Source: Lolium rigidum | Taxonomy: Eukaryota > Streptophyta > Magnoliopsida > Poales > Poaceae | Direction of reading: 5' to 3' | Assembly: GCF_022539505.1 (NCBI RefSeq) | Contig: NC_061510.1 | Coordinates: forward strand, 400,440,249-400,504,248 | DNA length: 64,000 nt | Shown: positions 52,441 through 64,000 of the stretch, in pieces | How the letters are laid out: the number at the start of each line of letters is the position of its first letter | Numbering within the stretch: the stretch's first letter is position 1 | Translations under genes and position numbers: made by a program | Notes under the pieces: model-generated | Seen by the model: the letters and a program-made list of their open reading frames with translations, nothing else | Told to the model about the DNA's origin: nothing | Database searches by the model: none

Positions 52441-55279
52441 ATATGACTTGGCTTCTATCATTCATTGCCATGAAATTATCTAGGCCTTGACTAGAACATG
52501 ATTCACTTGGCCATGTTCTTCTTCGGTGGTGAGTGCTCACCTTCGAAGAGGTTCAATGTCGCCTCTCGCTTCTCATGAAATAGCGCTCGCTAGTAGTTGC
52601 TATCGCCCTATCGGTGTTGTACTTTGGATCGAGCCACATCGACTGCTTGTACTTGCGGCGGAAGAGCTCGTAGCCAAAGTCTTTCCCTTTTGGCATTCGT
52701 GGCACGGCCACCCTACCCCAGGTGATGGAGACGCCCTTCGACGAGCTCGAAAGCTGAAATGGCAGGCGTCTCGGAAGTCAAGCTAGTCGACGTTGTCTTG
52801 ACACCTATTTTGCCCTAGCTTGAACTGAGCGGGCCTGTGTGTCTATCCATTGTGGCGCGGAGTGCTGGCGCGCGCGTTCAACACCCTGCTTGTAAGGGTT
52901 GATGTGGGGATGTCGGTTATTCTACCGGGCTCCAAAATTCACCGACTACTTATGGGCGCGCCGCTGCGAGCTCAAAAACTCGCCGGGACCCCAATAGACC
53001 TATGATGGTTGCTATTGGGGCTGCCGGTGGAGTTGCTCTTACATGATAGTGTTGGACAATATCTTCGTTTAAGGCGCGTTTGGTAGTCTGAGCCTTTTTT
53101 TGGGGCTCCTTGAGGGTAGGTGCCGGGGGTTATAGCCCGTTCAAAATGAGCTCCGAGCCAAAATCCGCACTTCGTTTACAACTCTAGCCTCTTTCTTTGG
53201 TAGGCTTCACACACCCATTTTTTGTGCTGCTGGTGCAAAGAAACCATTGTTTGGTTGCACACATAAGCCTGCTATGGTAACAACTTACATCGAGAGGTGA
53301 GGTTGCCTAGCAACCGTGAATAAACAATAACACATTGCAGCATTTAGATCATGAATGGAATCAACAGATGATGTACAACAAAGAAGCATCACTAAGCAAA
53401 CTGCTTGCCTAGCCATGTCCTATGCCATGACCTCTCGGTAGCATCCTACCATATTCGGCACATTTAACTTAGTTGTCAATAATGTAGTTCAGTGTCTTGA
53501 TCAACAAGTGTTGTTCGTAGGGTTATTGCTTGCTAATAAGCCTAAATGTGAAGACAATCTTCATGTGAGCATAGTTTACTATGAACTTGCTCATAGACTC
53601 AATATGCCTTGGGTAACACTGCGATTGACCAAGACAAAGTGTTAGTGCAGGTCAACTTGTACATATAACTTGTACATATGAACAAACTCAATGAAAATCA
53701 GGGTCACACTATCTTACCAGGAGGTGATGTTGTGGTCTTATCGCTCCATTTGAGCTTGTCTTCCTCTTTTATCTTGCGTATTTGGTTCCACTTGATCCTC
53801 CACTTCTGGATGTGGTTGTATAGCTAGAGTACTCACTAAGGTCATAGTGAAGTCAAGAACAACATTATTCACAACCTTCTTCATCTGCCTCTCTTTGTAG
53901 CCATGGCTACCGCTATTGTCGCTCTTCACGAGCTCAACCGTTTGGTTGAGGCTGGACAAACTCTGACATAGATGATTCCCAAAGCATATTGAATGTTTCA
54001 ATGGTTTGTGTGCATACAATGGTTCATCTCATGTACAAAAGAGGGCTCCATCGAGGACATGGTAGTGTTCTTGACAGCTGAGAAATCGAGGGAGCTAATA
54101 GGCTTGATCGCCTACAATAGGTAATCAAGAACCCTGCTATGCACTGTACACTAACAAATACTCTCTACGATAAAACAAGATACGTGACCATAATCATATA
54201 GATCTTATCTACAAGATGAAATAACAGAGGTTTCTTATGATCGCAGGAACAACACATAGCACAGAGGTCGGGGAACAGGGAGAATCCGGCATGACCACCA
54301 CCGTCGCCGTGCTCGATGGAGAACCAAGCAGGACCACCGTTGCTGTGCTCGAGGGAGAAATAGCGAGGACCACCATCGATGTGCTTGAGGGAGAAGACAC
54401 GACCTAAAATTGAAGCCATCAGATCTACCCCCATCTACCACTTGCTTATATCGGAGCTAGAACTGGGGTTGAGATCCTTATAACCACCGGAGGAATCGGG
54501 GCAAACAAATAAGCCGACATGTCATGGCCGCTACCACAACCTTTGTCGCCACCGCCAACCTCGAGGACCTAGCCGGTGTGCAAGATCCCACCATGTCCAT
54601 TTATTTCAAAAGGTGGAGGAGCTCGAAGAGGGGGAAATGGGGGATTTTCGATTTGGCGACGAGAGTGGCACACCTAAATATGGTGGTGAAAATTCGCGGA
54701 CGGTGACCAAATTCATCATGCCGCCTTTTTCCTGTTTCACGTGAGCTCGGTCCATTTCCTCCATCCCTGCCTTTGTGGGCACACCGCGTTATAGAATTTC
54801 GGCGAGACGATGGTGGCTCCGGGAAAACGGCGAATCGGCAGTTTCTCATAGACCTAGCCCGAAGCTGCTTTAAAAATCAAGCATCTAATCGGCTGTTTTC
54901 GTCTCCGAGCCTGTCTATAGGAAATGCGAGCGCCCTTAGTACTAGTCTAGCACATGGTTAACACATGTATTTTTCAACGTCCATGTTCTCATCGTTACCA
55001 TTTAAGTAATTCTCGGACAAAAAGGAAAAAAAAAGTTGTTCGACCAATGGAAAGGGGGGCCCATTTTCCTAATCGGCCCAGGCCCAACAAGCCCGGTTGG
55101 TCCAGATTTGTCATCTCCTCCGAAAGTAACTCACACGCAAAGAGGCGTAAACCGAGTAAAACCCGGGAGCCCAAACCGCCCTTGCGCGCGTGTCCGCGGC
55201 GGTCTCTTTTTCCCTTCCCCCTTCACGGCATCGGCGCCGCCTCCCACCCACACCACACTCGCCGCGCCGCCGAAACTCC
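52441..55279. other. Region between the pseudogene and NOV copy 2; promoter of NOV copy 2 at its end
   Basis: No gene recognised. It has no counterpart between the two genes in unit A, so it is likely inserted or transposon-derived. GC-rich pieces occur at 52540-53060. A decayed minus-strand reading at 53738-54019 looks protein-like but unassigned. Short Gly/Arg/Trp-rich tandem-like readings at 54209-54441 come from an imperfect 39-bp-period repeat (GGACCACC words). 55000-55279 becomes GC-rich and is shared in part with 31540-31590 upstream of NOV copy 1, so it is the probable promoter and 5' UTR of copy 2. Confidence 0.4.
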
Positions 55280-58200
55280 ATGAGAGGCCGGGGCAAGCAT
55301 CAGAGGCCGCAGCACGGCCATGACCCCCGCCATGCCGCCGCCTCCACCTCCGACGCCGCCGCCGCGCAGCAGCAGGCGGCGGCGGCCGCGGCGGCGGGGA
55401 TGAACCCCTACGCCTACGCCCCGAACCCACACCAGTACGCGCAGAACGCCTACAACCTCATGCTCCCGCACCTCTTCCTCCAGAACCAGGCCGCCCTCGC
55501 CGCAGCCTACCAGCAGCAGCACCTGCAGCAGCAGTACCACCAGCGCCCGCTCCTCCCCTCCCCCGGCTACGCCCAAACCCCCACCGCTAACGCCCAGCAC
55601 CGCCCCTCAAAGCCCGCGCCACAGCCCGACTCGCCAGCCTCGGCTCCGCCGCCGCCGCCGCAGCCGCGCAACCAGCGCGCGGTGCTCGAGAAGGCGCAGG
55701 CGGCGGCGAGGAAGGCGCGGGACGACCTGGCGCGGTCCGGGCAGGCCGTCACGGGCTGGAAGGTCGCCCAGGCCGCGCTGCTCGCGCTCAAGGCCGACTC
55801 CTGGGGAGCCCTCGGCGTCCAGCTCCACGACGTGCCCGTCCTGCGCGACCTCTTCCTCATCGAGGGCAAGGTCAGTATCTGCTAACTTGTTTGGCTGAGA
55901 GCACGGTTGTTCGAACTGTAAAAAATACGACTCGTAGCCGTGCATAGCTCGTACATGTTCTGTTCTGAATTTACCACAGTATATTCCTCTGCAATTGCTG
56001 AACCTAGGGTTTGTTGAGATTTTTTTTTTTGGTTAACCCTGCCAACTTTGCTATCTTCTGTTACTCTAGTTCTTAATCGAGCTGTTATGTTGGGCACTAT
56101 GAGGCGAACTCAGAGAGGGTTGCTGTTGCCATGTGCTGTTTATTCTGCTATTTTCTTGTTGGCACTATGAGGCAAACTCAGAGTGTTGCCGTGTGCTCTA
56201 TATCCCATTCTTGTCTTAAGTTTTGTTATGTTTTTATGGCCTTGAATATTGCTAATTAGCCCGGCTCTTGGGGTTTCCTTAAGAAAAAATAACTAACAAA
56301 CCACATTTTTAAGTTTCAGAGTATGCCTGTAAATTTTCATATAGAAACATGTTTGTTTGAGGGCTACAGAAAAAAAAACTGGGTCAATAATAGATGTGCT
56401 GTTGACTATTACAGACCCACACTTCTGTATTCGTGTGTGCAGCCCACAAATGGAAACATCTTTTAATGAAAATTTACAGGTATATATATAACACCATATT
56501 TAGTTATTTACAGAGCACTGAAGCTCGGATTTGTCGAGAATTTTTAAAACCCTGCGCACTTTGCTATCTTCTTGCTCCAGTTCCTGATCAAACTGTTATA
56601 TGTTGGCACTATGAGGCAAACTCAGAGAGGGCCAGTGCTGCCATCAGCTCTATATTCTACTCTTTCGGAACTTTGTTTTTCTTGTATGGCCTTCTCGTGC
56701 TGGATATTATACAGTACTCTGTTGTGCTTTCATTTGCAAAATAAAAGCGGTGCTGAGGGACTTGAGATTTCTTGCTTCTTGCCATCTTGTGCGTTCCATG
56801 CCCGCTTTGTTAATTTATTACATATTTCCGTTTTACCGGATAATTTAACTGCGCTAAACTCTGATGTACCTTCTGTTCTGCTAGTATGCTGAGTAAAGTT
56901 TGACCAAACTTATTGGAAAACCTATCAACAACTATAAAATTATATAGATATCACATGAAAATATATTCCATGATGTATCTAACGGCATTGATTTTGTATT
57001 GTACATGTTAATGATTTTTTCTAAACGTTTGGTCAAACTTTACATAGTTTGCCTTTAGAAAGAAATACAAGCCTTATTCATTGGAATGGAGGTAGTAGAA
57101 CAGTTCAACTTAAACATCCTATCAACCGTAGTGAACTATTAGATAGGAGTATAGGACTACTTTGATGTTTTGCTCATTTTACAGTAAGCTTGAGAATGCT
57201 TTTCTTTTGGCTCATTTTTGCGTCACATAAAGCTTCTCTTTCTAATGATCCAAATCATCACTGAATATATTTGGGAGCACTGCACATGGTTGTCTGTTGA
57301 TTGACTTTCAAAGACATGGCTTGTTGTTTGTCAGGTGAACACATTCATCCATTGTTATGTTGCAGCAAGAAAAATTGTGTCTATTCATGACCTGGAGGTT
57401 GAGATATGCAAGAACGAGGGCGTTGGGCAGTTCGAAGAGCTGGGGCTGGGGCCTTTTCTTCATCACCCACTTGTTGCACATTATTTTTTGGTACCTGCTG
57501 ATTTGTCCAAGGTGCCTAAGCTTAGTAGCGAGGATATTATCAATTGCCTACAGAATTTTATTGATAATTCTAAGGAGAAAGTCACAGCGGAAAGCTTCTT
57601 GGATTATCTTGCGGAACAAAAGTCAGTCTCTGGGAAGGAGAAACTTGGCGTGCGTGTACAAAGCTTGGGGTATGTACCTTTTCTTTTGGTCACTTATTCA
57701 CTTCTTGTGTGCTCCAACATTTGTACTTGTGTATAATTTGGAACATAAATGACTTCCTTCAGCTTTCGTCCTACTATTTCCTCTCTCATTTTGCACCAGA
57801 ATATTTTAATTTTTCTGATTTGGGGTTTTTTTGTAGGTTGCACATTTCCTTCCTCCGACAGGCCAGAAGAAATGAAATTGCTGCTATTAAACTTCTAGGC
57901 AAGATCAGTGGTTCTGGTGATAGCACTGGTGAGAAGGATCTACCAAAACAGACAGATTTTCATTCGGGGAAGCAGGTGTTGAACATGAGGTTCGATGCTA
58001 TAACTAGTCGTATAAAGCAATTACCAGGCATCAATAAGCATATTCATTTTGATTCAAGCGATGATGAAGTTGCTGGCGATACTAGTTCGGAGGGCGATGC
58101 AGTTGATCAGAGTGAGAGTGATGATAGCTGTCATATTGTTGGTAGCAAGGGTGCTGATAAGCGTGTTAGTAAGTGCCCATATCCTTCGACATCAGAAGAA

Positions 58201-59810
58201 ATTCAACGTCTTGGTTTGAAATCTGAACCGAATAAAAAGTCAGCTATAGAGAGCAGCAAGGTAAAAGCGAGTGAAAATAGCACTTGTAAGAAGGATCTAC
58301 GAAAACATACACATTTTCATTCGGGAAAGAAACGGAAATATCAGGAAAATGGGACTCCTAGCTCTTCATGCAAACAGCCTACAAAGCGCCAAAAGATGCA
58401 AATGCAAAAGAAAGAAGTATCGCCTAATTGCTTCCTAAGTACAGGTAAGCTGGAGAAATTCATAACAACCTGGAAAGAAGCATGCCGTGAACATCCAGTT
58501 CAACAGGTATGCTTGTTAGTATCCTTGTTCTCTAGGAATGAATACCTGTTAAATTTAGCTACCTATCCCGTATATGTATTTTTGCGTAAGAAACAAGGTG
58601 CATTAATATGGTGGCTCCTTTCGAATCGTGTTAGTTTGTTGCCCCCCACCCCCCTCCCTAGCTTGTATCATTTATTTCTGATATTGGTCTTTGATGTTTT
58701 CTGCATACAGTTTCCTTCATCTTAACTCTAAACTTCAAAGAGTCCCATCAATTGTTCAGCAGAAGATAGAGCTGTTTAATATGGAATTTTCCTCTTTCTA
58801 TATTTCATTTATTTTGCACTTCTCACTGATGCAGGTTTTGGAATTGGTAGCAAATTACTATGCAGAAACACCACAAGAAAAGAGGAACTTAATAAAGTTT
58901 TTCTCGAAATACCCGGGCATTGGTTTCCTGAATGTTGCAGTGAGTTGATTCCTTTTTCAGCTAACTTCTACATTTATAAATGGATCTACTAATCAGATAC
59001 GTTTGCAAAAGTGCATCCTCCTTTTTAGTTGCTAGTTGCAACTACAATATCTTATCAGAAAGGCCAATGCACTCAAAGTTATGGTTGTTTAGGTTTGGCA
59101 TTACAAATTTCGTGATGTGAGCCATTAGTCTTATGGTGCACCCAAGGTGAAACATAAGCTAAATGTCGTAACAATATATCCGAAAATATTTCAGCGCGGA
59201 GCCACAACATATGTGTATCATAGTTTCACCTTTAAATTTGACCCACTACTCAAGAAACATAAATGCAAATCATTTCATGAATATAGCATTTCAAATTCGG
59301 CAGTGAATTGGGCCCATTAACACTAGCAGAGTTAAACTCTTGTTTTGTTTTTCAAGCTGTGTTTCAAATGTGGAGTTGAAATTTAGTGGCATGGTACGCA
59401 CTTGCATCTATGCATGTCTTAATTTTTTTTTCAATTTTAGTTGATTTTTTTAGCTTTGGTACACCAGTTGCATTACAAGCTGTGGTGCACATGCATACAT
59501 TCTTGAGTGATAGCTGGTGTCCTGATTGACCGCTTGCAATTCTTCCTTCTGTATCTTTTTGTTATGAAGTTCTGGTAGCATTTTGTGATCTATACTAAAT
59601 GTACCTTGGCATGGATATGCAGGTTAGATCTATGGGTTGTGGTCTGCTGGATAGTATTTATGATGCGATCCATGTCTTTAATGAGAATAAATTGTCATCA
59701 AGTCCTATTCCTAATACCACAACGGAGGTTATGGAAATCGAGCTCCCGAGTAAAGAAAATGCTAAAAGCATTGCTAAAGGATCCAATGATAGCAATGAGC
59801 CCGGACCCAG

Positions 59811-59907
<97 letters not shown>

Positions 59908-62900
59908 TTACGTGTTTGTCTCAGTTATTTGCTCACACATTCTGGGATATTCAACTGGAGCCAAAGTACTCCTTTTTGATTGGTACTTGTTCATGCAGAT
60001 GCCACAACTGATGATGTTGTCAGGAGAATTATTGAATATTTTGAGTCCAACTGTGGAGTATCTGGAGCTGGAGCTTTGCAGGTGGAAAATATGATATTCC
60101 TGAAGACACTTCATGATTGTGAAACATGTGTAACTAATCAATTTTCTGCCAAGCATTTCACTTCTCTTGGCCATGGGACTTTCCTTGAGTTTTTGGAAAA
60201 ATATGGTCATCACTTCCCCCCTAAGTTGAGTAGTTTCTTGAAGGGGGGAATTTCTGGTTCTTCGTCCCTGGAAGTTTCTATACTGCGACAACAGATTGAA
60301 GTTTTACTCTCCCAAGCCGAGGGCAACTGGCTAGAAGATGGAGACTTTTCAGGGGATAGTTTCCTTATGCTTCTCAAAAGGCAGTTCCCAACAATTAGTT
60401 TTGATACGGCACGATACAAGTCTGACGAAAGACTTGTTGGTTCTGTAGAGAGGCAGAGAAAGAGCATACAAACAAATAATGTCACGTTTTCTATCTCGCT
60501 GTTGGAGAAACGGTGGTCTGGAATGTCTACAGGTGAGCATGATACTGCTAGTGGGAAGAGGGACAATGCTGTTGAACAATCTTATAATTCTGGAACAGTT
60601 TCTTCACGAGAAGCAGTTAAGTGTTTACTTAAGGCTCCAATGCTGTCAGATCTGCTTCTTTGGTCACATTGGGATATGTTGTTTGCTCCTTCACTGGGCT
60701 CCTTTATACACTGGCTGCTGAATACAGGTCCAGTTCAACAGCTAGCTTGCATTGTGACCACGGATGGTAAGTTTATCAGAGTAGATCCATCAGCTACTGT
60801 AGACCAATTTTTAGAAGCCATTATTCAATGCTCACCATTTCAAGTGGCAGTGAAGCTGCTTTCCTTGCTGCACATTTACAATGGTTCTACGAACACTCCA
60901 ATTTCATTACTGAAGTGTTATGCACAACGAGCAATAGGTATCATAATCAACAACAACAATGATCCAGTGAACACTAATTCTGAACGCAAATCTGTGACTG
61001 AGGGATCCTATAATCTAAGTGCTGAACAACGTGACCGCTCTACTCATTTTGTTGGCCATGTTCAACAAAGGTCTCAGTCGTCTTCTGCAAGAAATGTCAT
61101 GCCTGATATATTAACAAACATTGACAGCACTATTCATTTTGTTGCCAAATTTGTTCTTGATTGTCTTGGTCATCTACCTTCTGAATTCCGGAATCTTGCA
61201 GCAGATATACTTTTGTCTGGACTTCGAGCAGTTACCAAAAATTGCTATTCAACAATCTTACATGAAGCCACAGAAACTTGGCAGCTTTGCATGCTTCATG
61301 ATATTGGGTTGTCACTTGGAATTGCTGAGTGGGTTGAAGATTATCATGGATTCTGTTTAACTGAAGAAGTTCACACAAAGACAGAAACAAATTCTTCTTC
61401 AGGGCATACATCAGCTGCATCTGAAGTACCTACACTTGAAAGCTCTCTCATGCTTATTCCTCACGATGTTGATATGATGAATGATAATAACAAATCATTT
61501 ACTGGGGAAAAGAATCAACTCAGTTCTATGAATAACAAAAACCAAAACATATTAAATCCTACTGAATCCAAGGCAGAAACTGCAATGCATATGAACCAAT
61601 CACTCATGATGGGAGAACCGAATCTCGAGGAAGCAGCTCTAGTTATTGAGACTATACGACGTGATGAGTTTGGTTTGGATCAGGCTCTAAGTTGCACAGA
61701 GAATAGTTTGTTGAAGAAGCAGCATGCTCGACTTGGTCGGGCACTGCATTGTCTTTCACAAGAGTTATACTCGCAGGATTCTCATCTACTTCTTGAGCTG
61801 GTAAGGTTTGCTTTGCGTACTTGTTCACTTCAATCTTTTGTGTGCCTTCGTTGGTGTGAGCACGGAGATCTGTTTTTTGTTGACATTTGTCTACTCTATT
61901 CAGGTACAAAATGCTGATGATAATACTTATCTTGAGGATGTCGAACCCACATTAGCATTCGTTCTTCAGGAGAATGGTATCATTGTTCTCAATAACGAGA
62001 GGGGCTTCTCTGCTGAGAACATTAGAGCTCTTTGTGACATTGGTAATTCAACAAAGAAAGGAGCCAATAGGGGTTATATTGGAAATAAGGGCATTGGATT
62101 CAAATCAGTATTTCGGGTAGGTCTAATAGAATATTTTCCAATTATTATAACTGCAATGCTGCAAATCATGTGATTTTACGATTGCATGCTTTGCTATCTA
62201 TGATCTCATGAATTTTTGTTGTATCAGTCACTTGCAGCTTTGTTTCTAGCTCTTCTACATTCTCTACTTTGAGTTATCTGGGAAAATCCCTGTTTAATTA
62301 TGTCTATCTATAATATGTCAGGTAACTGATGCTCCAGAGATCCATTCAAATGGTTTCCATGTGAAATTTGACATAACAGAAGGCCAGATTGGTTTTGTAT
62401 TGCCAACTGCAGTTCCACCCTACAGCACCAGTTCTTTGAGTAGTATGCTATCTGTTGAAGATGACAAGAGTGCTTGTTCCCACTGGAACACTTGCATTTT
62501 ACTCCCCTTTAGATCTAAATTCAGGGATGGCACCGGCATGTGCTCCATTGCGTCCATGTTTTCAGATCTCCACCCATCTCTTCTTCTATTCCTTCACCGA
62601 CTAAATTGTATCAAGTTTAAGAATGTGGTAAATGACACACTGCTGGTTATGAGAAGGAAGGCTCTTGGTGATGGCATTGTGAGGATCTCACATGGAAATG
62701 AGATAATGAGTTGGTTGGTAGTTAGTAAGAAGTTACAGGGCACACTTGTACGCCATGATGTGCACACTACAGAGATTGCTTTGGCATTTACCTTGCAGGA
62801 GAATGAGAAAGGAGAGTATGAACCTTACTTGAAGCAACAACCTGTGTTTGCTTTTCTACCCCTAAGGAACTATGGTCTTAAATTCATTCTTCAAGGGGAT

Positions 62901-64000
62901 TTTGTTTTACCTTCTTCCAGGGAGGAAGTGGATGCAGATAATGCATGGAACCAGTGGTTGTTGTCGGAATTCCCCACTTTATTTATCAGCGCGCAAGAAT
63001 CCTTTTGTTCTCTTTCCTGCTTCCAGAGCTGTCCTGGGAAGGCTGTTACAGCCTTCATGAGTTTTGTTCCTCTGGTAGGAGAAGTTCATGGATTCTTTTG
63101 CAAGCTCCCTCACTTAATCCTTTCCAAGTTACGTCTTACCCGGTGCATGGTTTTGGAAGGTTCTAATTCGCAATGGGTCTACCCATGCAATACACTCAGG
63201 GGTTGGGATGAACAAACAAAAGTGCTGTTTTCTGATGACTTGCTTCAGCAGCATCTTGGTCTTGGATATCTGTCGAAAGATATCATCATACCTGATACAT
63301 TATCAAGGGCCCTAGGTATTCACGACTATGGAGCAAATGTTTTTATTGATATGGTATCATCAATTTGCCGAACTGAGGGTTGTATTGAGTCCCTGGGGAT
63401 GGAATGGCTGTGTGCTTGGTTTGTTAATCTTCATTTGATGTTGTTGTCGCATTCTTCTCAAAATAATCCCTCGGCAACAAGTCTCGAAGGTGATCTTTTA
63501 TTTGCTCTCAGGAAATTACCATGTGTTCCTCTGTCAGATGGTTCATTTAGCTCTGTGGCAGATGGCCCTATATGGTTGCCTCATGATATTTTCAATTCTA
63601 CATCTGACTGTGAAAGTAGCATGAATGATTTCCCAATTCTGTATAGCAATCTTCGAATTGTAAGTCCACACCTTCTTTCTGTGTCCTGCAAAAACAAGTA
63701 CCTCATGGAAGAAATGAGAGCAAATGATCTGATGGACATTCTTTTGAAAATCGGGGTGCGGAAGTTGTCTGGACATGAAATTGTCAAAAATCATATCCTC
63801 ATGTCCTTGCCAAATGGTAGAGATACTAAGAAGGCCGATAAGATGATGATAATAGAGTATGTGAGTTTTGTTATGCTTCATCTTCAGTCTCCATGTACGA
63901 GCTGTAGTTTTGAAAAAGAGGAAATAGTATCAGAACTACGGACTAGACCTATCTTGCTTACAAACCATGGTTACAAGTGCCCAGCTGATGAACCCATTCA
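55280..64000 (+). CDS. NOV: NO VEIN-like protein, copy 2 (partial, runs off the window)
   Basis: Exons seen: 55280-55870, 57335-57669, 57837-58506, 58835-58939, 59623-59809, 59999-61800, 61904-62116, and exon 8 from 62322 to the window edge. All borders are GT-AG and all phases equal copy 1. The frame stays open through the visible part of exon 8. The GHKL motifs are intact (QNADDN at 61907, GYIGNKGIGFKS ending near 62110). Exon 3 is 670 bp against 313 bp in copy 1. The extra 357 bp encode 119 residues including a Ser/Asp/Glu-rich stretch (HIHFDSSDDEVAGDTSSEGD). The N terminus has a longer Ala run (QQQAAAAAAAG) than copy 1. The C-terminal DUF3883 part lies outside the window. It may be the more complete copy. 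Confidence 0.92.
56894..57092. mobile_element. Stowaway-related MITE in NOV copy 2 intron 1
   Basis: The right end ATTGGAATGGAGG followed by TA (57093-57094) and the internal pair AAAGTTTGACCAAACTT / GTTTGGTCAAACTTTA identify a Stowaway type common in grasses. The left terminus is eroded. It is absent from the corresponding place in copy 1 intron 1 (around 34205), so it was inserted after the duplication or lost from copy 1. Confidence 0.6.
57919..58330 (+). repeat. Direct repeats flanking the extra 119 codons in NOV copy 2 exon 3
   Basis: Two ~55-bp imperfect repeats (ATAGCACTGGTGAGAAGGAT... from 57920 and ATAGCACTTGTAAGAAGGAT... from 58277) are exactly 357 bp apart. Copy 1 has a single one at 35290-35345. 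Both encode STxxKDLxKxTxFHSGK. This is the footprint of recombination between direct repeats in one of the two genes. Confidence 0.85.
59814..59903. repeat. (TC)n(CA)n microsatellite next to a splice donor
   Basis: About 19 TC units followed by about 26 CA units begin four bases after the GT of the exon 5 donor (59810-59811) of NOV copy 2. The same place in copy 1 (36786-36835) has an interrupted, shorter TCCC/TC tract and scattered CA. It is expected to be length-polymorphic. Confidence 0.95.

Larger units (their letters stand above)
27390..64000 (+). repeat. Tandem segmental duplication of the galactosyltransferase-NOV block
   Basis: Unit A runs from about 27390 (galactosyltransferase exon 3, TTGATGTGCAATC) to about 48320. 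Unit B starts at about 48322 (ATGATGTGTAATC) and continues past the window end. Order and orientation match: galactosyltransferase 3' part, then NOV. NOV exons are of equal length in both copies except exons 1 and 3. Introns are alignable, with unit-specific transposon insertions. The left breakpoint lies within galactosyltransferase exon 3 and joins about 200 bp downstream of the NOV copy 1 stop. Confidence 0.88.

Noticed and set aside
54209..54441. Three overlapping Ser/Trp/Arg-rich ORFs
   Set aside because: All frames of the same strand are open because of a short imperfect tandem repeat. No domain is visible.
59814..59903. CRISPR-like or tandem array
   Set aside because: Simple dinucleotide repeat without spacers, in a plant intron.
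59658..59979. ORFs encoding (HT)n, (CV)n and (RE)n
   Set aside because: Translations of the TC/CA microsatellite in an intron, not proteins.

Overview
This window is nuclear DNA from a grass. The evidence is GC-rich first exons followed by AT-rich introns, GT-AG multi-exon genes, and nested plant transposons: Ty3/gypsy of the Tat lineage, Ty1/copia, LINE ends, PIF/Harbinger, hAT, Stowaway and Tourist elements. A roughly 1.6 kb LTR starting TGATACG and ending CGTATCA looks to me like a family common in Triticeae and other cool-season grasses (from memory, not searched). The window holds one run of 100 N at 11470-11569, so it is a draft assembly.

Layout. 1-602: two head-to-head pieces of the same LTR family. 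1858-2931: an intronless MATH-BTB gene. 4.3-11.4 kb: a transposon graveyard with two LINE 3' ends, a small hAT element, and a copia fragment split by a solo LTR. 11.4-21.0 kb: a decayed Tat-lineage gypsy element on the minus strand (LTR, primer-binding site, gag, protease, RT, two RNase H domains, integrase, and an antisense ORF remnant). Its integrase is cut by a 1591-bp solo LTR with a perfect 5-bp target duplication. 20986-21511: the 3' end of a BAHD acyltransferase gene, abutting the gypsy LTR and split by a MITE. 22.3-23.4 kb: a dead Harbinger transposase. 23.7-24.9 kb: a probable LTR/leader remnant.

From 26 kb the window is genic. 26083-30025 is a 7-exon GT31 galactosyltransferase with a galectin-like domain (644 aa). 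32632-48114 is a 13-exon NO VEIN (NOV) gene (2638 aa) with a GHKL/sacsin-like ATPase and a C-terminal DUF3883/NOV_C domain. The block from galactosyltransferase exon 3 through NOV is then repeated in tandem. The second galactosyltransferase copy (about 48320-50340, 3' flank to 52440) is a truncated pseudogene broken up by Stowaway, Tourist and hAT elements. The second NOV copy (55280 to the window edge, in exon 8) is open throughout the visible part.

The most unusual object is a 1839-bp near-palindrome (44236-46074) inside NOV copy 1 intron 11. It has Stowaway-type CTCCCTCCGTTCC ends and a TA target duplication. Each arm carries the same unidentified acidic ORF (150 and 179 aa), arranged tail to tail. 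Every length difference between the two ORFs is a multiple of three. Transcription of NOV would produce a hairpin RNA of about 0.9 kb from this intron. A second notable point is a clean 357-bp in-frame difference in NOV exon 3: copy 2 has two direct repeats flanking 119 codons, and copy 1 has a single repeat.
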